Shown here piece after piece: positions 1 through 6,823 of a stretch of 16,601 nucleotides of DNA. This DNA comes from JBLMZW01 sp050259035. Its GTDB lineage: Bacteria; Bacillota; Syntrophomonadia; Syntrophomonadales; DTU052. How positions within the stretch are numbered: position 1 is the first letter of the stretch; each line of letters begins with the position of its first letter. The translations under genes and the position numbers were made by a program. The notes beneath the pieces are model-generated. The model was not told the DNA's origin. It did no database searches and worked only from the letters and a program-made list of their open reading frames with translations. The DNA lies in assembly GCA_050259035.1 (NCBI GenBank), contig JBLMZW010000068.1, positions 1 to 16,601 of the forward strand, in the 5' to 3' direction.

Positions 1-432
1 TATACGGTAAGATCCTACCAATCCATCCAGATCAGTGATATCCGTGGTTCCTGCTGCAGCCAGCAGGACAGTTTCCTTAATGGCCATCGCGGCCTGACGG
101 TCGGGGCTGACATAGGTATAGGTTCGGTCGAGAGCACATTTAATCTGAGCTGACCAGCTGTAATAATACAGTGGGGTGGCTAAGACTAAAACGCTCGCCT
201 TCTCCAATGCCGGATACAGTTTAACCATATCGTCCTTCTGCACACAATGAGTCCCATTAGACCAGCACTTGTCACATCCGAGACATCCATTTATTTTGTG
301 GCTGGCTGTACGAATCTTGGTTACCGAGTGACCGGCTTTCTCCGCGCCTGCAATAAAGGCATCTGCCAGCAGGTCGCTATTGCCGTTTATCCTCGGGCTT
401 CCCGTCAAAACCAGTATTTCTTTGCTTCCCAT
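1..432 (-). CDS. Flavodoxin-like NADPH-dependent FMN reductase family protein (C-terminus off window)
   Basis: Reading the minus strand from the ATG at 432 gives 144 open codons running off the window, so the C-terminal part is missing. The protein starts MGSKEILVLTGSPRINGNSD. GSPRxNGNS is the FMN-phosphate-binding loop of the flavodoxin-like NADPH-dependent FMN reductase/iron-sulfur flavoprotein family. A CLGCDKCW cluster at about residues 51-58 and a further Cys in GTHCVQKDDM follow, then the VLVLATPLYYYSWSAQIKCALDR strand-helix typical of the family (P-Y-Y flavin loop). Such proteins are small cytoplasmic quinone/azo/multimeric-flavin reductases; the Cys motif resembles iron-sulfur flavoproteins but is compact and could also be only structural. 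The start is supported by a purine-rich AAAGGGGGG ribosome binding site upstream; an ATG at 443 is in a different frame. A terminator separates it from the upstream amidase gene, so it is probably transcribed alone. Family assignment is confident; substrate unknown. Confidence 0.88.
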   Translation of the reverse strand, partial: MGSKEILVLTGSPRINGNSDLLADAFIAGAEKAGHSVTKIRTASHKINGCLGCDKCWSNGTHCVQKDDMVKLYPALEKASVLVLATPLYYYSWSAQIKCALDRTYTYVSPDRQAAMAIKETVLLAAAGTTDITDLDGLVGSYRI

Positions 433-697
433 ATGTAAGACATCCCCCCTTTATCACTACAAAAACACTGTCTAACAAAATAAAATATTGAATCGAAATA
501 TTGGATATGAGGAAAATTGTTATTAAATAATAACTCTAATCCAGGTAAATTAACATATCACCGGTTATTAAAACGTTATATTGAATACCATATCAACCTT
601 TTGGGTCTTAAAATATTCTCTCTCTAAAAGCGGTTAGGCAGGTGCAAAATATTGATATCGTCCCCGATGAAACATCTTATTATCTCGAGAAAAGAAT
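433..697. promoter_or_regulatory. AT-rich upstream region of the flavodoxin gene with a 7-2-7 dyad
   Basis: No gene is seen here. The stretch is very AT-rich and lies upstream of the minus-strand flavodoxin gene, so it should hold its promoter. A perfect inverted repeat GTTATTA-AA-TAATAAC sits at 519-534, about 85 nt before the start codon, in the size range of MarR- or TetR-type operators. A second imperfect dyad (TTGATATGGTATTCAA on the minus strand) lies further upstream. I could not place a convincing -35/-10 pair. The operator role is inference only. Confidence 0.3.
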
Positions 698-733
698 AAA
701 GAGGAGGCAACCGGTGACAGCTGCCTCCTCTTT
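698..733 (-). terminator. Rho-independent terminator of the amidase gene
   Basis: Perfect 12-bp stem: positions 698-709 (AAAGAGGAGGCA in minus-sense pairing) pair with 722-733, with a 12-nt loop. In minus-strand reading the stem is followed by a T-rich tract (TATTCTTTTC). It lies 19 nt beyond the amidase stop codon, so it should end that transcript before the flavodoxin gene. Confidence 0.85.
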
Positions 734-751
734 CAGACCCTAATGGTAACG

Positions 752-1732
752 CTACTTTCCACTCAGGTAATTGGTTATTCCCTGAGCTATAGAACGGGCA
801 ATCACCCATTGCTTTTCTTCATTACTAAGAACAGCATAATCCTGGTTGTTACTCATAAAAGCCGTCTCTACCAATATAGACGGTATAGTCGTCTCTCTAG
901 TAACATAAAAACCCTCGGTACGCACACCTTTATCAGCCAGTCGCAAGTTGGATACCAGAGCAGATTGTACCGCAGTTGCCAGTTGCAAACGCTCCTTATT
1001 TAAGACGGCATTATCACTTACCGTGTAATAAGTAGTGGTACCGCTTAGCGTCTTAGTAGTAGAGGCGTTACAGTGTATGCTCACAAATAAATCGGCATTA
1101 GCCGTATTCGCGGTAAGACTGCGATTAGCCAGGGAAATAAAAGTGTCGTTACTCCGGGTGTATATCACCTGATAGCCCGCCTGCTTCAGAGTCTCACCGA
1201 GCTTTAATCCCATAGCCAGGTTCAGATTCTTCTCATTGGCCCCAAAGTATGTAGCCCCGGTGTCGGCTCCACCGTGGCCTGGATCAATCACAATAGCAAT
1301 TTGATCAGGCCCGCCTGGTGGCCTGTCCACATCCCCCCGGGAAGGAGGCGGTTGGGTTGGTATGGGATTAGTGGGCGGCCTGACTCGATTGATTAGAGAA
1401 GCATTCGCTAAAAAAGTCTTTCTTAGATTAGCCACAAAGTCAGCGCCAGAGGATGTCCCACTCGAAGTGGCAATGTACTGACCGCTCATCCAACCTTGAT
1501 GACCACTGCCCCATTGTACTTGATACCAGCCATTTTGGCTGCTGAGTATGGAGACACTCGTCCCCTGTCCTAGTTGATTTAGAACCGGATAATTGGTTCC
1601 GGGTCCGGAACGTACGTTGACCACGGTGCCGGTAACCGCACCGGTGGCGGCCAGAGCTGAAGGCGTAAATGCAAAAATACCTGCCACGACAAAGATACAA
1701 AATAAGTATGGGAAATAACGCCTTGGTTTCAT
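752..1732 (-). CDS. Secreted N-acetylmuramoyl-L-alanine amidase with SH3b domain
   Basis: Predicted zinc amidase that cleaves the MurNAc-L-Ala bond of peptidoglycan. The 326-residue protein has a signal peptide (MKPRRYF followed by a hydrophobic stretch to about residue 28, ending SALA-AT), a bacterial SH3 domain at about 31-88 (VVNVRSGPGTNYPVL, QGWMSGQYI), a Pro-rich linker at about 118-142, and an Amidase_3 domain at about 145-320. The expected zinc ligands and catalytic Glu are present: H153 in DPGHGG, E167 in ANEKNLN, H220 in SIHCNAS, and E289 in LVETAFMSN. The start at 1732 is preferred over an in-frame upstream ATG at 1783 because an excellent AGGAGAAGGAGGT site sits just before it and the signal peptide then begins correctly. 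It acts outside the cell on the wall, for example in growth, cell separation or spore cortex work; which one cannot be told. It is monocistronic, with its own terminator. Confidence 0.93.
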   Translation of the reverse strand: MKPRRYFPYLFCIFVVAGIFAFTPSALAATGAVTGTVVNVRSGPGTNYPVLNQLGQGTSVSILSSQNGWYQVQWGSGHQGWMSGQYIATSSGTSSGADFVANLRKTFLANASLINRVRPPTNPIPTQPPPSRGDVDRPPGGPDQIAIVIDPGHGGADTGATYFGANEKNLNLAMGLKLGETLKQAGYQVIYTRSNDTFISLANRSLTANTANADLFVSIHCNASTTKTLSGTTTYYTVSDNAVLNKERLQLATAVQSALVSNLRLADKGVRTEGFYVTRETTIPSILVETAFMSNNQDYAVLSNEEKQWVIARSIAQGITNYLSGK

Positions 1733-1735
1733 GAT

Positions 1736-1748
1736 ACCTCCTTCTCCT
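1736..1748 (-). promoter_or_regulatory. Strong ribosome binding site fixing the amidase start
   Basis: Minus-strand AGGAGAAGGAGGT lies 4 nt from the ATG at 1732. It rules in the 326-residue protein and makes the upstream in-frame ATG (1783) unlikely, as that would add 17 residues in front of the signal peptide. Confidence 0.8.
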
Positions 1749-1809
1749 AAACCTACAGAAAGTGGGTCGCTTTTACAAACCACTACCCGTGTAAAACAGT
1801 ATTCTATCG

Positions 1810-1815
1810 ATTATA
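1810..1815 (-). promoter_or_regulatory. Candidate -10 element (TATAAT) for the amidase gene
   Basis: A consensus TATAAT on the minus strand about 78 nt before the amidase start codon. No good TTGACA-like -35 is seen at 16-18 nt. An imperfect dyad GTTAACAAATTGTTGTAAC (1826-1844) covers the -35 region and could be an operator or simply AT-rich sequence. Confidence 0.35.
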
Positions 1816-1877
1816 GACGAAAAATGTTAACAAATTGTTGTAACCAGAAATTAACTTCATTGGTAATACAACAATAA

Positions 1878-1999
1878 AACCAGGCTGGTCAACAAGGCCA
1901 GTCTGGTTCTTTCACTGATAACACCTTTGAGTTCTTATCCTCACAACACGGAGAGGCAGGGTCCGACTCTATTGCCGGCATTTCCGTTAAACAGGATAA
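1878..1999 (+). other. Inverted-repeat cluster, candidate structured RNA or leader
   Basis: The intergenic stretch 1784-2265 holds no gene I can recognise. Within it, AACCAGGCTGG (1878-1888) can pair with CCAGTCTGGTT (1898-1908) as an 11-bp hairpin with one G-U. Then TTATCCT (1934-1940) pairs with AGGATAA (1993-1999), enclosing ACGGAG/TTCCGT (1948-1953/1982-1987), which encloses GGCAG/TTGCC (1955-1959/1972-1976). The three imperfect helices carry G-U pairs on the plus strand, which would be A-C mismatches on the minus strand, favouring a plus-strand RNA. Against that, the first hairpin has its T-rich tail (TTTATTGTTG) on the minus strand, as a minus-strand terminator would. It matches no riboswitch consensus I know. 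It could be chance or a leader of the downstream dehydrogenase. Confidence 0.3.
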
Positions 2000-2220
2000 C
2001 TAGATTAACTTTCCTATTTTGCCATGAACATTTACTGCAAAGCTTTCGTCCTGATTCCGTTTTGAAAATTTTATTGTAACTACTTTGTAAAATTTATTTC
2101 CCCTACCCTACTTATCTGCCTGCCGTAACAATTTAGGTAAAATAACGTATCCTTAATTATTAGATATAAGATGTTAGTCTTGAGAAGGTTGATTTAACTA
2201 AAAGTTTATACCCTGAATAG

Positions 2221-2255
2221 TATAATTCAAATACTCAAGAGAACTTTCTGGGAGG
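2221..2255 (+). promoter_or_regulatory. Candidate -10 and ribosome binding site of the sugar dehydrogenase gene
   Basis: TATAAT at 2221-2226 is a perfect -10 hexamer; no matching -35 is clear at the usual spacing. GGGAGG at 2250-2255 is a strong ribosome binding site 10 nt before the TTG at 2266 and decides that unusual start. Confidence 0.45.
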
Positions 2256-2265
2256 AAGAAATAAT

Positions 2266-3561
2266 TTGATTAATATAGCAGTATTTGGCCTCGGATTTGT
2301 TGGCTTACCCTTGTCTCTGAGTTTTGCTATAAATAAATGTAATGTATGGGGAGTTGATATCGATAAGCATCTTATCGACGAATTAAATAATGGTATCACC
2401 CATCATTTGGAGGTATATAAAGAGAAAACGGTGCAGGATATTTTAAACGAAGAATTGGCTTCGGGAAGATTCCAGGCTTATTCTGATGGACTGGCGGTTA
2501 TGAGTCAATGTACGGTAATTATTATTACTGTGGGTATCCCCGTACAGGGCAATCATATTAATTTAGAGCACTTAACTGATGCCTGCCGTCTGATTGGCCA
2601 CGGATTAAAACCAAATGATCTGGTATTGGTCAGGAGTACAGTTGTTCCCGGAATGACCCGTAAGGTTATTCTCCCTATTTTAGAGAAAACAAGTGGATTA
2701 AAGGCCGGTGCAGATTTCTACCTGGCTTATTGTTCCGAGCGTATCGCGGAAGGTAAGGCTTTCGATGAGTTTGAAAATATGCCGGTCATTCTCGCCGGCA
2801 TTGATAGAGAAAGTACCGAACAAGCGGTAAAACTTCTTTCTGTTATAACCAGAGCGCCGATAACTTGCGCGAAGCAAATGGAAGAGGTCGAGACTGCTAA
2901 ATTATTGGAGAATATCTCCAGAGATGTTAATATAGCCATGGCCAATGAATTTGCACGCTTCTGCAATTCTATCAATGTAAACATTTTTGAAGTAATAAAA
3001 GCCGCCAATACTCATACGCGAGTAAACATTTTAACCCCTGGTCCAGGAGTTGGAGGCTACTGCTTACCTAATGCCCTGCCTTACCTTGAGGCACTTGCCC
3101 GGGAACAGGGGTTGGATTTACCTCTATTGCAAACCGCTCGGCAGGTAAATGAAGATATGCCGGGTTACGTATCTGATTTGGTTCTGCGGCATCTTCCCGT
3201 GTCGCCAGCTAAGGCGAAGGTTGCGGTATTAGGATTAGCTATGAAGGATTACTCGAATGATGATCGGTTGAGTCCCGCCTTTAAAGTAATAAAAACTCTA
3301 CAGGATGCCGGCTGCGAAGTAAAGGTTTTTGATTCAGCTGTAACCACTCAATATCCTTTTAAAGTAGATAACCTTGAAGAAGCTATAGCCGGTGCCCACG
3401 CCTTACTCATCCTGGCCTTGCAGAAGGATATTGATTACCAAGACCTGAATTATTTCCGGAAATTTATGTACCAGGAAGCTGCACCCCTTATCGTGGATAT
3501 TAAAAACCTGTACCATGAACAGCAGGTGTTAAGTCAAGGATTTCAATTACAGAAACTTTAA
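2266..3561 (+). CDS. UDP-N-acetylhexosamine/UDP-hexose 6-dehydrogenase (WecC/WbpA-like nucleotide sugar dehydrogenase)
   Basis: Predicted cytoplasmic NAD-dependent four-electron oxidation of a UDP-sugar to its uronic acid, giving a donor for the glycan made by the neighbours. At 431 residues it is of normal length. The NAD-binding Rossmann motif is GLGFVGLP (8-15). Substrate-domain signatures include VRSTVVPGMT (122-131), the catalytic-domain Lys/Asn in AKLLENISRDVN (K212, N216), RVNILTPGPGVGG (252-264) and the catalytic Cys C266. The RVNIL.PGPGVGG string is most like UDP-ManNAc/UDP-GlcNAc dehydrogenases, but the usual GGHC is GGYC and the following IPVDP is LPNAL, so the exact substrate is uncertain. 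The C-terminal UDP-binding domain carries LGLAMKDYSNDDRLSPA. Translation starts at TTG with a strong GGGAGG site. It is transcribed alone and ends in a terminator shared with the convergent gene's 3' end. Confidence 0.9.
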   Translation: MINIAVFGLGFVGLPLSLSFAINKCNVWGVDIDKHLIDELNNGITHHLEVYKEKTVQDILNEELASGRFQAYSDGLAVMSQCTVIIITVGIPVQGNHINLEHLTDACRLIGHGLKPNDLVLVRSTVVPGMTRKVILPILEKTSGLKAGADFYLAYCSERIAEGKAFDEFENMPVILAGIDRESTEQAVKLLSVITRAPITCAKQMEEVETAKLLENISRDVNIAMANEFARFCNSINVNIFEVIKAANTHTRVNILTPGPGVGGYCLPNALPYLEALAREQGLDLPLLQTARQVNEDMPGYVSDLVLRHLPVSPAKAKVAVLGLAMKDYSNDDRLSPAFKVIKTLQDAGCEVKVFDSAVTTQYPFKVDNLEEAIAGAHALLILALQKDIDYQDLNYFRKFMYQEAAPLIVDIKNLYHEQQVLSQGFQLQKL

Positions 3562-3598
3562 AACAATTTCTAAAGAAACAAAATAACTGTCTATTTTG

Positions 3599-3626
3599 AG
3601 TCAGCATCCTGTATCAGATGCTGACT
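3599..3626 (+). terminator. Terminator of the sugar dehydrogenase gene, overlapping the convergent gene
   Basis: AGTCAGCATC (3599-3608) pairs perfectly with GATGCTGACT (3617-3626) around an 8-nt loop and is followed by TTCTTTATG on plus. The distal arm lies inside the last codons of the minus-strand gene ending at 3614, and the proximal arm lies beyond its stop. On the minus strand no T-tract follows, so it is mainly a plus-strand terminator. Confidence 0.8.
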
Positions 3627-5452
3627 TTCTTTATGTTATCTTCCGATAAGGCCTGAGGCTGGCAAATATAATTAAATCGGTCGACGGCATATAACTTGAT
3701 GTCCTGCGAGAAGTATTCTTGCGAAATTTTTTTATATTCAAAACCGGACCGGCATTTATCATTGAGAATATCAAACAGCCTTCTGTTAACCACCATAGCC
3801 GACCCCCACAAGCAATCAGCATACTGGTTTTCCAGTTTCTCATTATTTAGCCGCAACGTATCGCCCATACCGGAATAATAGGTGCTTTTGCCTACTGCGT
3901 CTGCATTCGTGTAGTTAAAAGCTTGGAGTAAGTCCACCAGAAAACTGGGAGCATAATAATCATCAGCACTAAAGAAAGATATATAGGGAAATATTGCCGT
4001 TTTCAGGGCCATTTTAAGTTTTTCTTCAGGTGTAGTATCTGGCTTAAACGGCAAAAGGAAAATGTTTGGGTGAGCATGGATTTTCTCCTCCCAAATATTA
4101 ACATTGGCCGGGTTATCGAATTCGGGCAGGATAATGATTAATTCCTTGGGAGCATGATTTTGTCTGAGAAAGTTATCGACAGCTCGGTCAAGCAGCTCTT
4201 CATTACGGCATATGCTGATGATGGAAACGCCTGAGCTTACATCTTTATTAGATGTAATTCCTATTTTGCGCAGCACCTCTTCAAGCCTGTGTTTATAAGT
4301 ATGCTTGCTAAAAACTTCTCTTTGGGCTTTTACTGCCAATCGATCACGATATTCTCCATCATTTAATAACTCCTGTAGATATTTTCTCGTATCTGCCTCC
4401 GTACGGCTTAATTTCACCAAATCAGGGAATAGCTTTTCGATACCAAGGGAGTAGTTGCTGATCACTGAGGTTCCGCAAGCTAATAGCTCAAAAACCCGGC
4501 GTGAAAACATGGTGGGGCTGTTACTGTCCGAATTCACATTTAAAAAAACATTGTATTTCTTGTAGAAATGAACCATTTCATCGTACGGCAGAAACCCTTT
4601 AATATAGGGCTGATAGATACTTGGGAAACGGTAATATTTACTTTTGTCATCAAACTTCCTGTCATAAATATGCAAATCATACTCCAATGCCGGCGTTAGT
4701 AAGAACGGCAGTTCTTTTTTTCTGTTCATATGCTTCTCGTTATACCAGGTCCCGGCAAAAGCTACCTTTCCAACCTTCTCCTTATCTCGATTGATTGGAT
4801 TATGCAATCTGGGCTGCGCAGCAAACATTAAAACAAAGACTTGATCGTGCCCTAATATCTTTTGGTACCGAGGTATGGAATTAATATCGGTTGTGAAAAC
4901 GATATCGAAGTACTTGGCGGCTTCAATGAAATGATTAAAATTAGAAGGATCCTCTTTATTCCAAAAGACGGTAGGTATTTTATGATTTCTGCACCAATTC
5001 ACCAATTTTTGAAGGGTTTGATCTTGAACGAGGTGTAATCCGCCTATTTTATTGCGCCATTTCAAATCTTTGCCTCGCCAGGCCGATTCAACAAATAATA
5101 GCTGCGGTTGCTCCCGCAGCATGGTTTTTTCCCAGTCATCTGGGTCTAATTGAATAAAACTCGCTTCATATTGAAAGCTCTTATAACTGAATTCATCCAT
5201 TATACACGCTATTTTGCTGTAATCCTTATTTAAGTTAATCGGGATATTCTTCTGCATTATCCGGGTAGATTTTGCTCCGCTTTGATTAACCTTATTGATG
5301 GTAACTGCTTGTTTGGTCGGGATAGGTTTTGCTTTGCTTTGATTATTCCTATTGATTGTAACTGCTTGTTTCGCCGGAATAAGTTTTGCCCCGTTTGGGT
5401 TATCCTTATTGATTGTAATTGCTCGTTTGGCTGTGGGTTTCTTAGCAGACAC
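3614..5452 (-). CDS. Two-domain glycosyltransferase: CgeB-like GT-B plus C-terminal GT2
   Basis: Predicted cytoplasmic sugar transferase, 612 residues. Residues 9-65 are three 19-residue basic repeats. Residues about 80-400 form a CgeB-like unit: a DUF3880-type N-half (KIACIMDEFSYKSF, VFWNKEDPSNF) and a GT-B C-half with NSPTMFSRRVFELLACGTSV (311-330), the nucleotide-sugar-binding region of the family. Residues about 408-600 are a GT-A family 2 domain (VSIISICRNEELLDRAVDNF at the start, FFSADDYYAPSF at 493-504), where ADD is the likely DxD-type metal/nucleotide motif. A GTG start at 5452 is supported by AAGAAAGG 8 nt upstream. An alternative start at M66 (5257) would remove the repeats but has a poor ribosome binding site. 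It is a paralogue of the protein at 6824-8482. A terminator after the upstream deacetylase suggests its own promoter. Donor and acceptor unknown. Confidence 0.87.
   Translation of the reverse strand: MSAKKPTAKRAITINKDNPNGAKLIPAKQAVTINRNNQSKAKPIPTKQAVTINKVNQSGAKSTRIMQKNIPINLNKDYSKIACIMDEFSYKSFQYEASFIQLDPDDWEKTMLREQPQLLFVESAWRGKDLKWRNKIGGLHLVQDQTLQKLVNWCRNHKIPTVFWNKEDPSNFNHFIEAAKYFDIVFTTDINSIPRYQKILGHDQVFVLMFAAQPRLHNPINRDKEKVGKVAFAGTWYNEKHMNRKKELPFLLTPALEYDLHIYDRKFDDKSKYYRFPSIYQPYIKGFLPYDEMVHFYKKYNVFLNVNSDSNSPTMFSRRVFELLACGTSVISNYSLGIEKLFPDLVKLSRTEADTRKYLQELLNDGEYRDRLAVKAQREVFSKHTYKHRLEEVLRKIGITSNKDVSSGVSIISICRNEELLDRAVDNFLRQNHAPKELIIILPEFDNPANVNIWEEKIHAHPNIFLLPFKPDTTPEEKLKMALKTAIFPYISFFSADDYYAPSFLVDLLQAFNYTNADAVGKSTYYSGMGDTLRLNNEKLENQYADCLWGSAMVVNRRLFDILNDKCRSGFEYKKISQEYFSQDIKLYAVDRFNYICQPQALSEDNIKKVSI
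5258..5428 (-). repeat. Three tandem 57-bp coding repeats (19 residues each)
   Basis: The unit is read as K(R/Q)A(I/V)TIN(K/R)xN(P/Q)xxAKxxxx, three times without a gap (residues 9-27, 28-46, 47-65 of the glycosyltransferase). At DNA level the near-identical string TTGATTGTAACTGCTTGTTT (plus-strand sense) recurs every 57 bp. Each unit is Lys/Asn-rich, with no Cys or acidic cluster. The paralogue at 6824 has no such extension, so this is a lineage-specific addition. Role unknown: perhaps a flexible basic tether. Confidence 0.9.
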
Positions 5453-5541
5453 ATTATCAACCTTTCTTCTCTACAGGAGAAACCCAAATAATATCGAAGC
5501 TCTCCTGACTTGTAATCACATCATTGGATTGGCTTCGGAAC

Positions 5542-5547
5542 ATTATA
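5542..5547 (-). promoter_or_regulatory. Candidate -10 (TATAAT) for the glycosyltransferase gene
   Basis: A perfect TATAAT on the minus strand about 90 nt before the GTG start, downstream of the deacetylase terminator. An ATATT lies 14 nt upstream of it, faintly like a sporulation sigma-E -35, but the -10 is closer to the vegetative consensus. No clear TTGACA is seen. The rest of 5453-5654 holds no gene. Confidence 0.3.
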
Positions 5548-5654
5548 TTAAGCGGTTTGCCAATATGTACCAAAGGCGTTATCACCAACAACCTACCCCT
5601 TCCCCTGCTACCTTCGCACTATAGTCAACGCCCATACCGGGTTAACACAAAAAG

Positions 5655-5676
5655 TGGACCGCATTCCTGCGGTCCA
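5655..5676 (-). terminator. Rho-independent terminator of the deacetylase gene
   Basis: Perfect 9-bp stem TGGACCGCA/TGCGGTCCA with a TTCC loop. In minus-strand reading it is followed by CTTTTTGTGTT, a good T-tract. It lies about 70 nt past the deacetylase stop. On plus the tail is weaker (ACAATACTTTTACTT). Confidence 0.8.
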
Positions 5677-5746
5677 ACAATACTTTTACTTGGTAAGTTT
5701 TGCGAGGGGTACTGATCAAATCCATACCCTCAAAAAAGAAAGTTCG

Positions 5747-6721
5747 TTAAAACAGGCGATCAATAACGGGAATAAAGTCTGCCCCAATGTCCTTGGGGCT
5801 TTCTTCCTTTTTTTTGTACCATTCTTTAAAGGTTGGTACTTCGATCATGGGATCCTTTGAGATATATTGAAGCAACCGCTCCAATTTCTTGATATTCTCC
5901 ACATGAAGTCCATATATCTCGGTATAACGGTTAGCAACAAGATGACTCCGATATAGGGCTGCATGATTTGGTTGATCCGCAGCTGATTTTCTCTTTTTTC
6001 GGATTAACGAAAAACTATGCATGAATAAGGTCAGTGTTTTTAGGTGAAACGTTTTAGCTAACTCGATAACATGGGTTAGCTCATCATAGGAAAGCCAATC
6101 AAGATCGAATTTACTAGGGGTATAATGGCCTTTCCGGTCAAGGCATTGGACATAAGTGACAGGCACTTCCAATGTGTTCATATAAGGTGTTACCCGGTTA
6201 ATCGTAAAATCCATCTGCAGTTTGTTGTTTTCGTTTTTATACCAGCGGGATGAGTCGACCGGTATCCCCAGTTTATAGAGGGCGTAGAGCGTATCTTCAT
6301 TGAACTCATAACTTCCTCCACGATAGGCTACAGGTTTAACCCCGATCCACTGCTGCAAAAGATCTACCCCGTAACCGAGGATCTTCATCTGATCTTTTAA
6401 AGAATAGTTATAAATCGCATGCTGGTAAAAATCCAAGGCCGGATCTGCATGGGAATGGAGTTCAACCGCGTGGCCCCTTTGGAAAATCGATTGGACAATA
6501 TCGGCAAGGACATGGGGCCGATAGTGAATATGTTCATAAACGTTCACAAAAAAGTTCCCTTTAACTCGATACTTTTCCAAGATGGTCATTATCTTAGCAA
6601 TGCCTGGCTCTTGCTCAATGCCCTCTCCCGTGATGAGATATGGCTTATCAAAATAGCCATCCTCTGTGTCAATGGTGATAAAAAGAGTTAACTTGGTCTG
6701 ACCCTCATTGATATTACCCAT
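5747..6721 (-). CDS. Polysaccharide deacetylase-family (NodB-like) protein
   Basis: Predicted carbohydrate esterase 4-fold hydrolase, probably removing N- or O-acetyl groups from a glycan or glycan precursor. At 324 residues it has no signal peptide or membrane anchor, so it should act in the cytoplasm, unlike classical wall deacetylases. Visible motifs are TIDTEDG (16-22, catalytic/metal Asp position), the strand GNFFVNVYE (55-63), ELHSHADP (87-94, metal His motif, HxH rather than the usual HTxxxH) and AYRGGSY (132-138, the RxPxG/RGG motif). The C-terminal MHSFSL (234-239) may supply the late His motif. The start ATG at 6721 has a GAGGGGAA site upstream. It is transcribed divergently from the large plus operon across a 102-nt gap and has its own terminator. 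Substrate unknown; family call is solid, activity is inferred. Confidence 0.85.
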   Translation of the reverse strand: MGNINEGQTKLTLFITIDTEDGYFDKPYLITGEGIEQEPGIAKIMTILEKYRVKGNFFVNVYEHIHYRPHVLADIVQSIFQRGHAVELHSHADPALDFYQHAIYNYSLKDQMKILGYGVDLLQQWIGVKPVAYRGGSYEFNEDTLYALYKLGIPVDSSRWYKNENNKLQMDFTINRVTPYMNTLEVPVTYVQCLDRKGHYTPSKFDLDWLSYDELTHVIELAKTFHLKTLTLFMHSFSLIRKKRKSAADQPNHAALYRSHLVANRYTEIYGLHVENIKKLERLLQYISKDPMIEVPTFKEWYKKKEESPKDIGADFIPVIDRLF

Positions 6722-6823
6722 CAGACGCTTCCCCTCGGCCCAATTTAATTCATTTAATTATAAATATGTAACATTGTTTCGAACGGAACACCAGGGAATA
6801 TATTGATAAGGGAGGTGTAACTC
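6722..6823. promoter_or_regulatory. Divergent promoter region of the glycan genes
   Basis: This 102-nt AT-rich gap lies between the minus-strand deacetylase and the plus-strand operon and must drive at least the operon. On the minus strand TATAAT occurs at 6757-6762; on plus TATAAA occurs at 6759-6764. Neither has a clear -35. A near-perfect 14-bp dyad GTTTCGAACGGAAC (6776-6789) could be an operator acting in both directions. AAGGGAGGTG (6808-6817) is a strong ribosome binding site that fixes the TTG start at 6824. Confidence 0.5.

Noticed and set aside
743..1003. Plus-strand open frame of 86 codons opposite the amidase gene
   Set aside because: It lies wholly antisense to the catalytic domain of a clear amidase gene, has no family resemblance and no good ribosome binding site.
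1755..1783. Longer amidase start at 1783
   Set aside because: It would place 17 residues before a clear signal peptide, while a near-perfect ribosome binding site directly precedes the ATG at 1732.
1878..1908. Simple terminator of a minus-strand gene
   Set aside because: Its T-rich tail is on the minus side, but no minus-strand gene lies upstream (1909-2265 has no coding frame), so it was reported as part of a candidate RNA instead.
1934..1999. Known riboswitch classes (SAM, TPP, glycine, c-di-GMP-I) or a degenerate tRNA/tmRNA arm
   Set aside because: The GGGTCCGACTC string faintly recalls a T-arm, but no acceptor or anticodon arms are present and none of the riboswitch cores I know matches.
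5258..5428. CRISPR array
   Set aside because: The 57-bp periodic repeats have no unique spacers and are in-frame coding repeats at the start of a glycosyltransferase.
5257..5487. Minus-strand 76-codon frame with three repeats, overlapping the glycosyltransferase start
   Set aside because: The repeats appear in every frame because the unit (57 bp) is divisible by three. This frame does not lead into any domain, while the GTG-started frame does.
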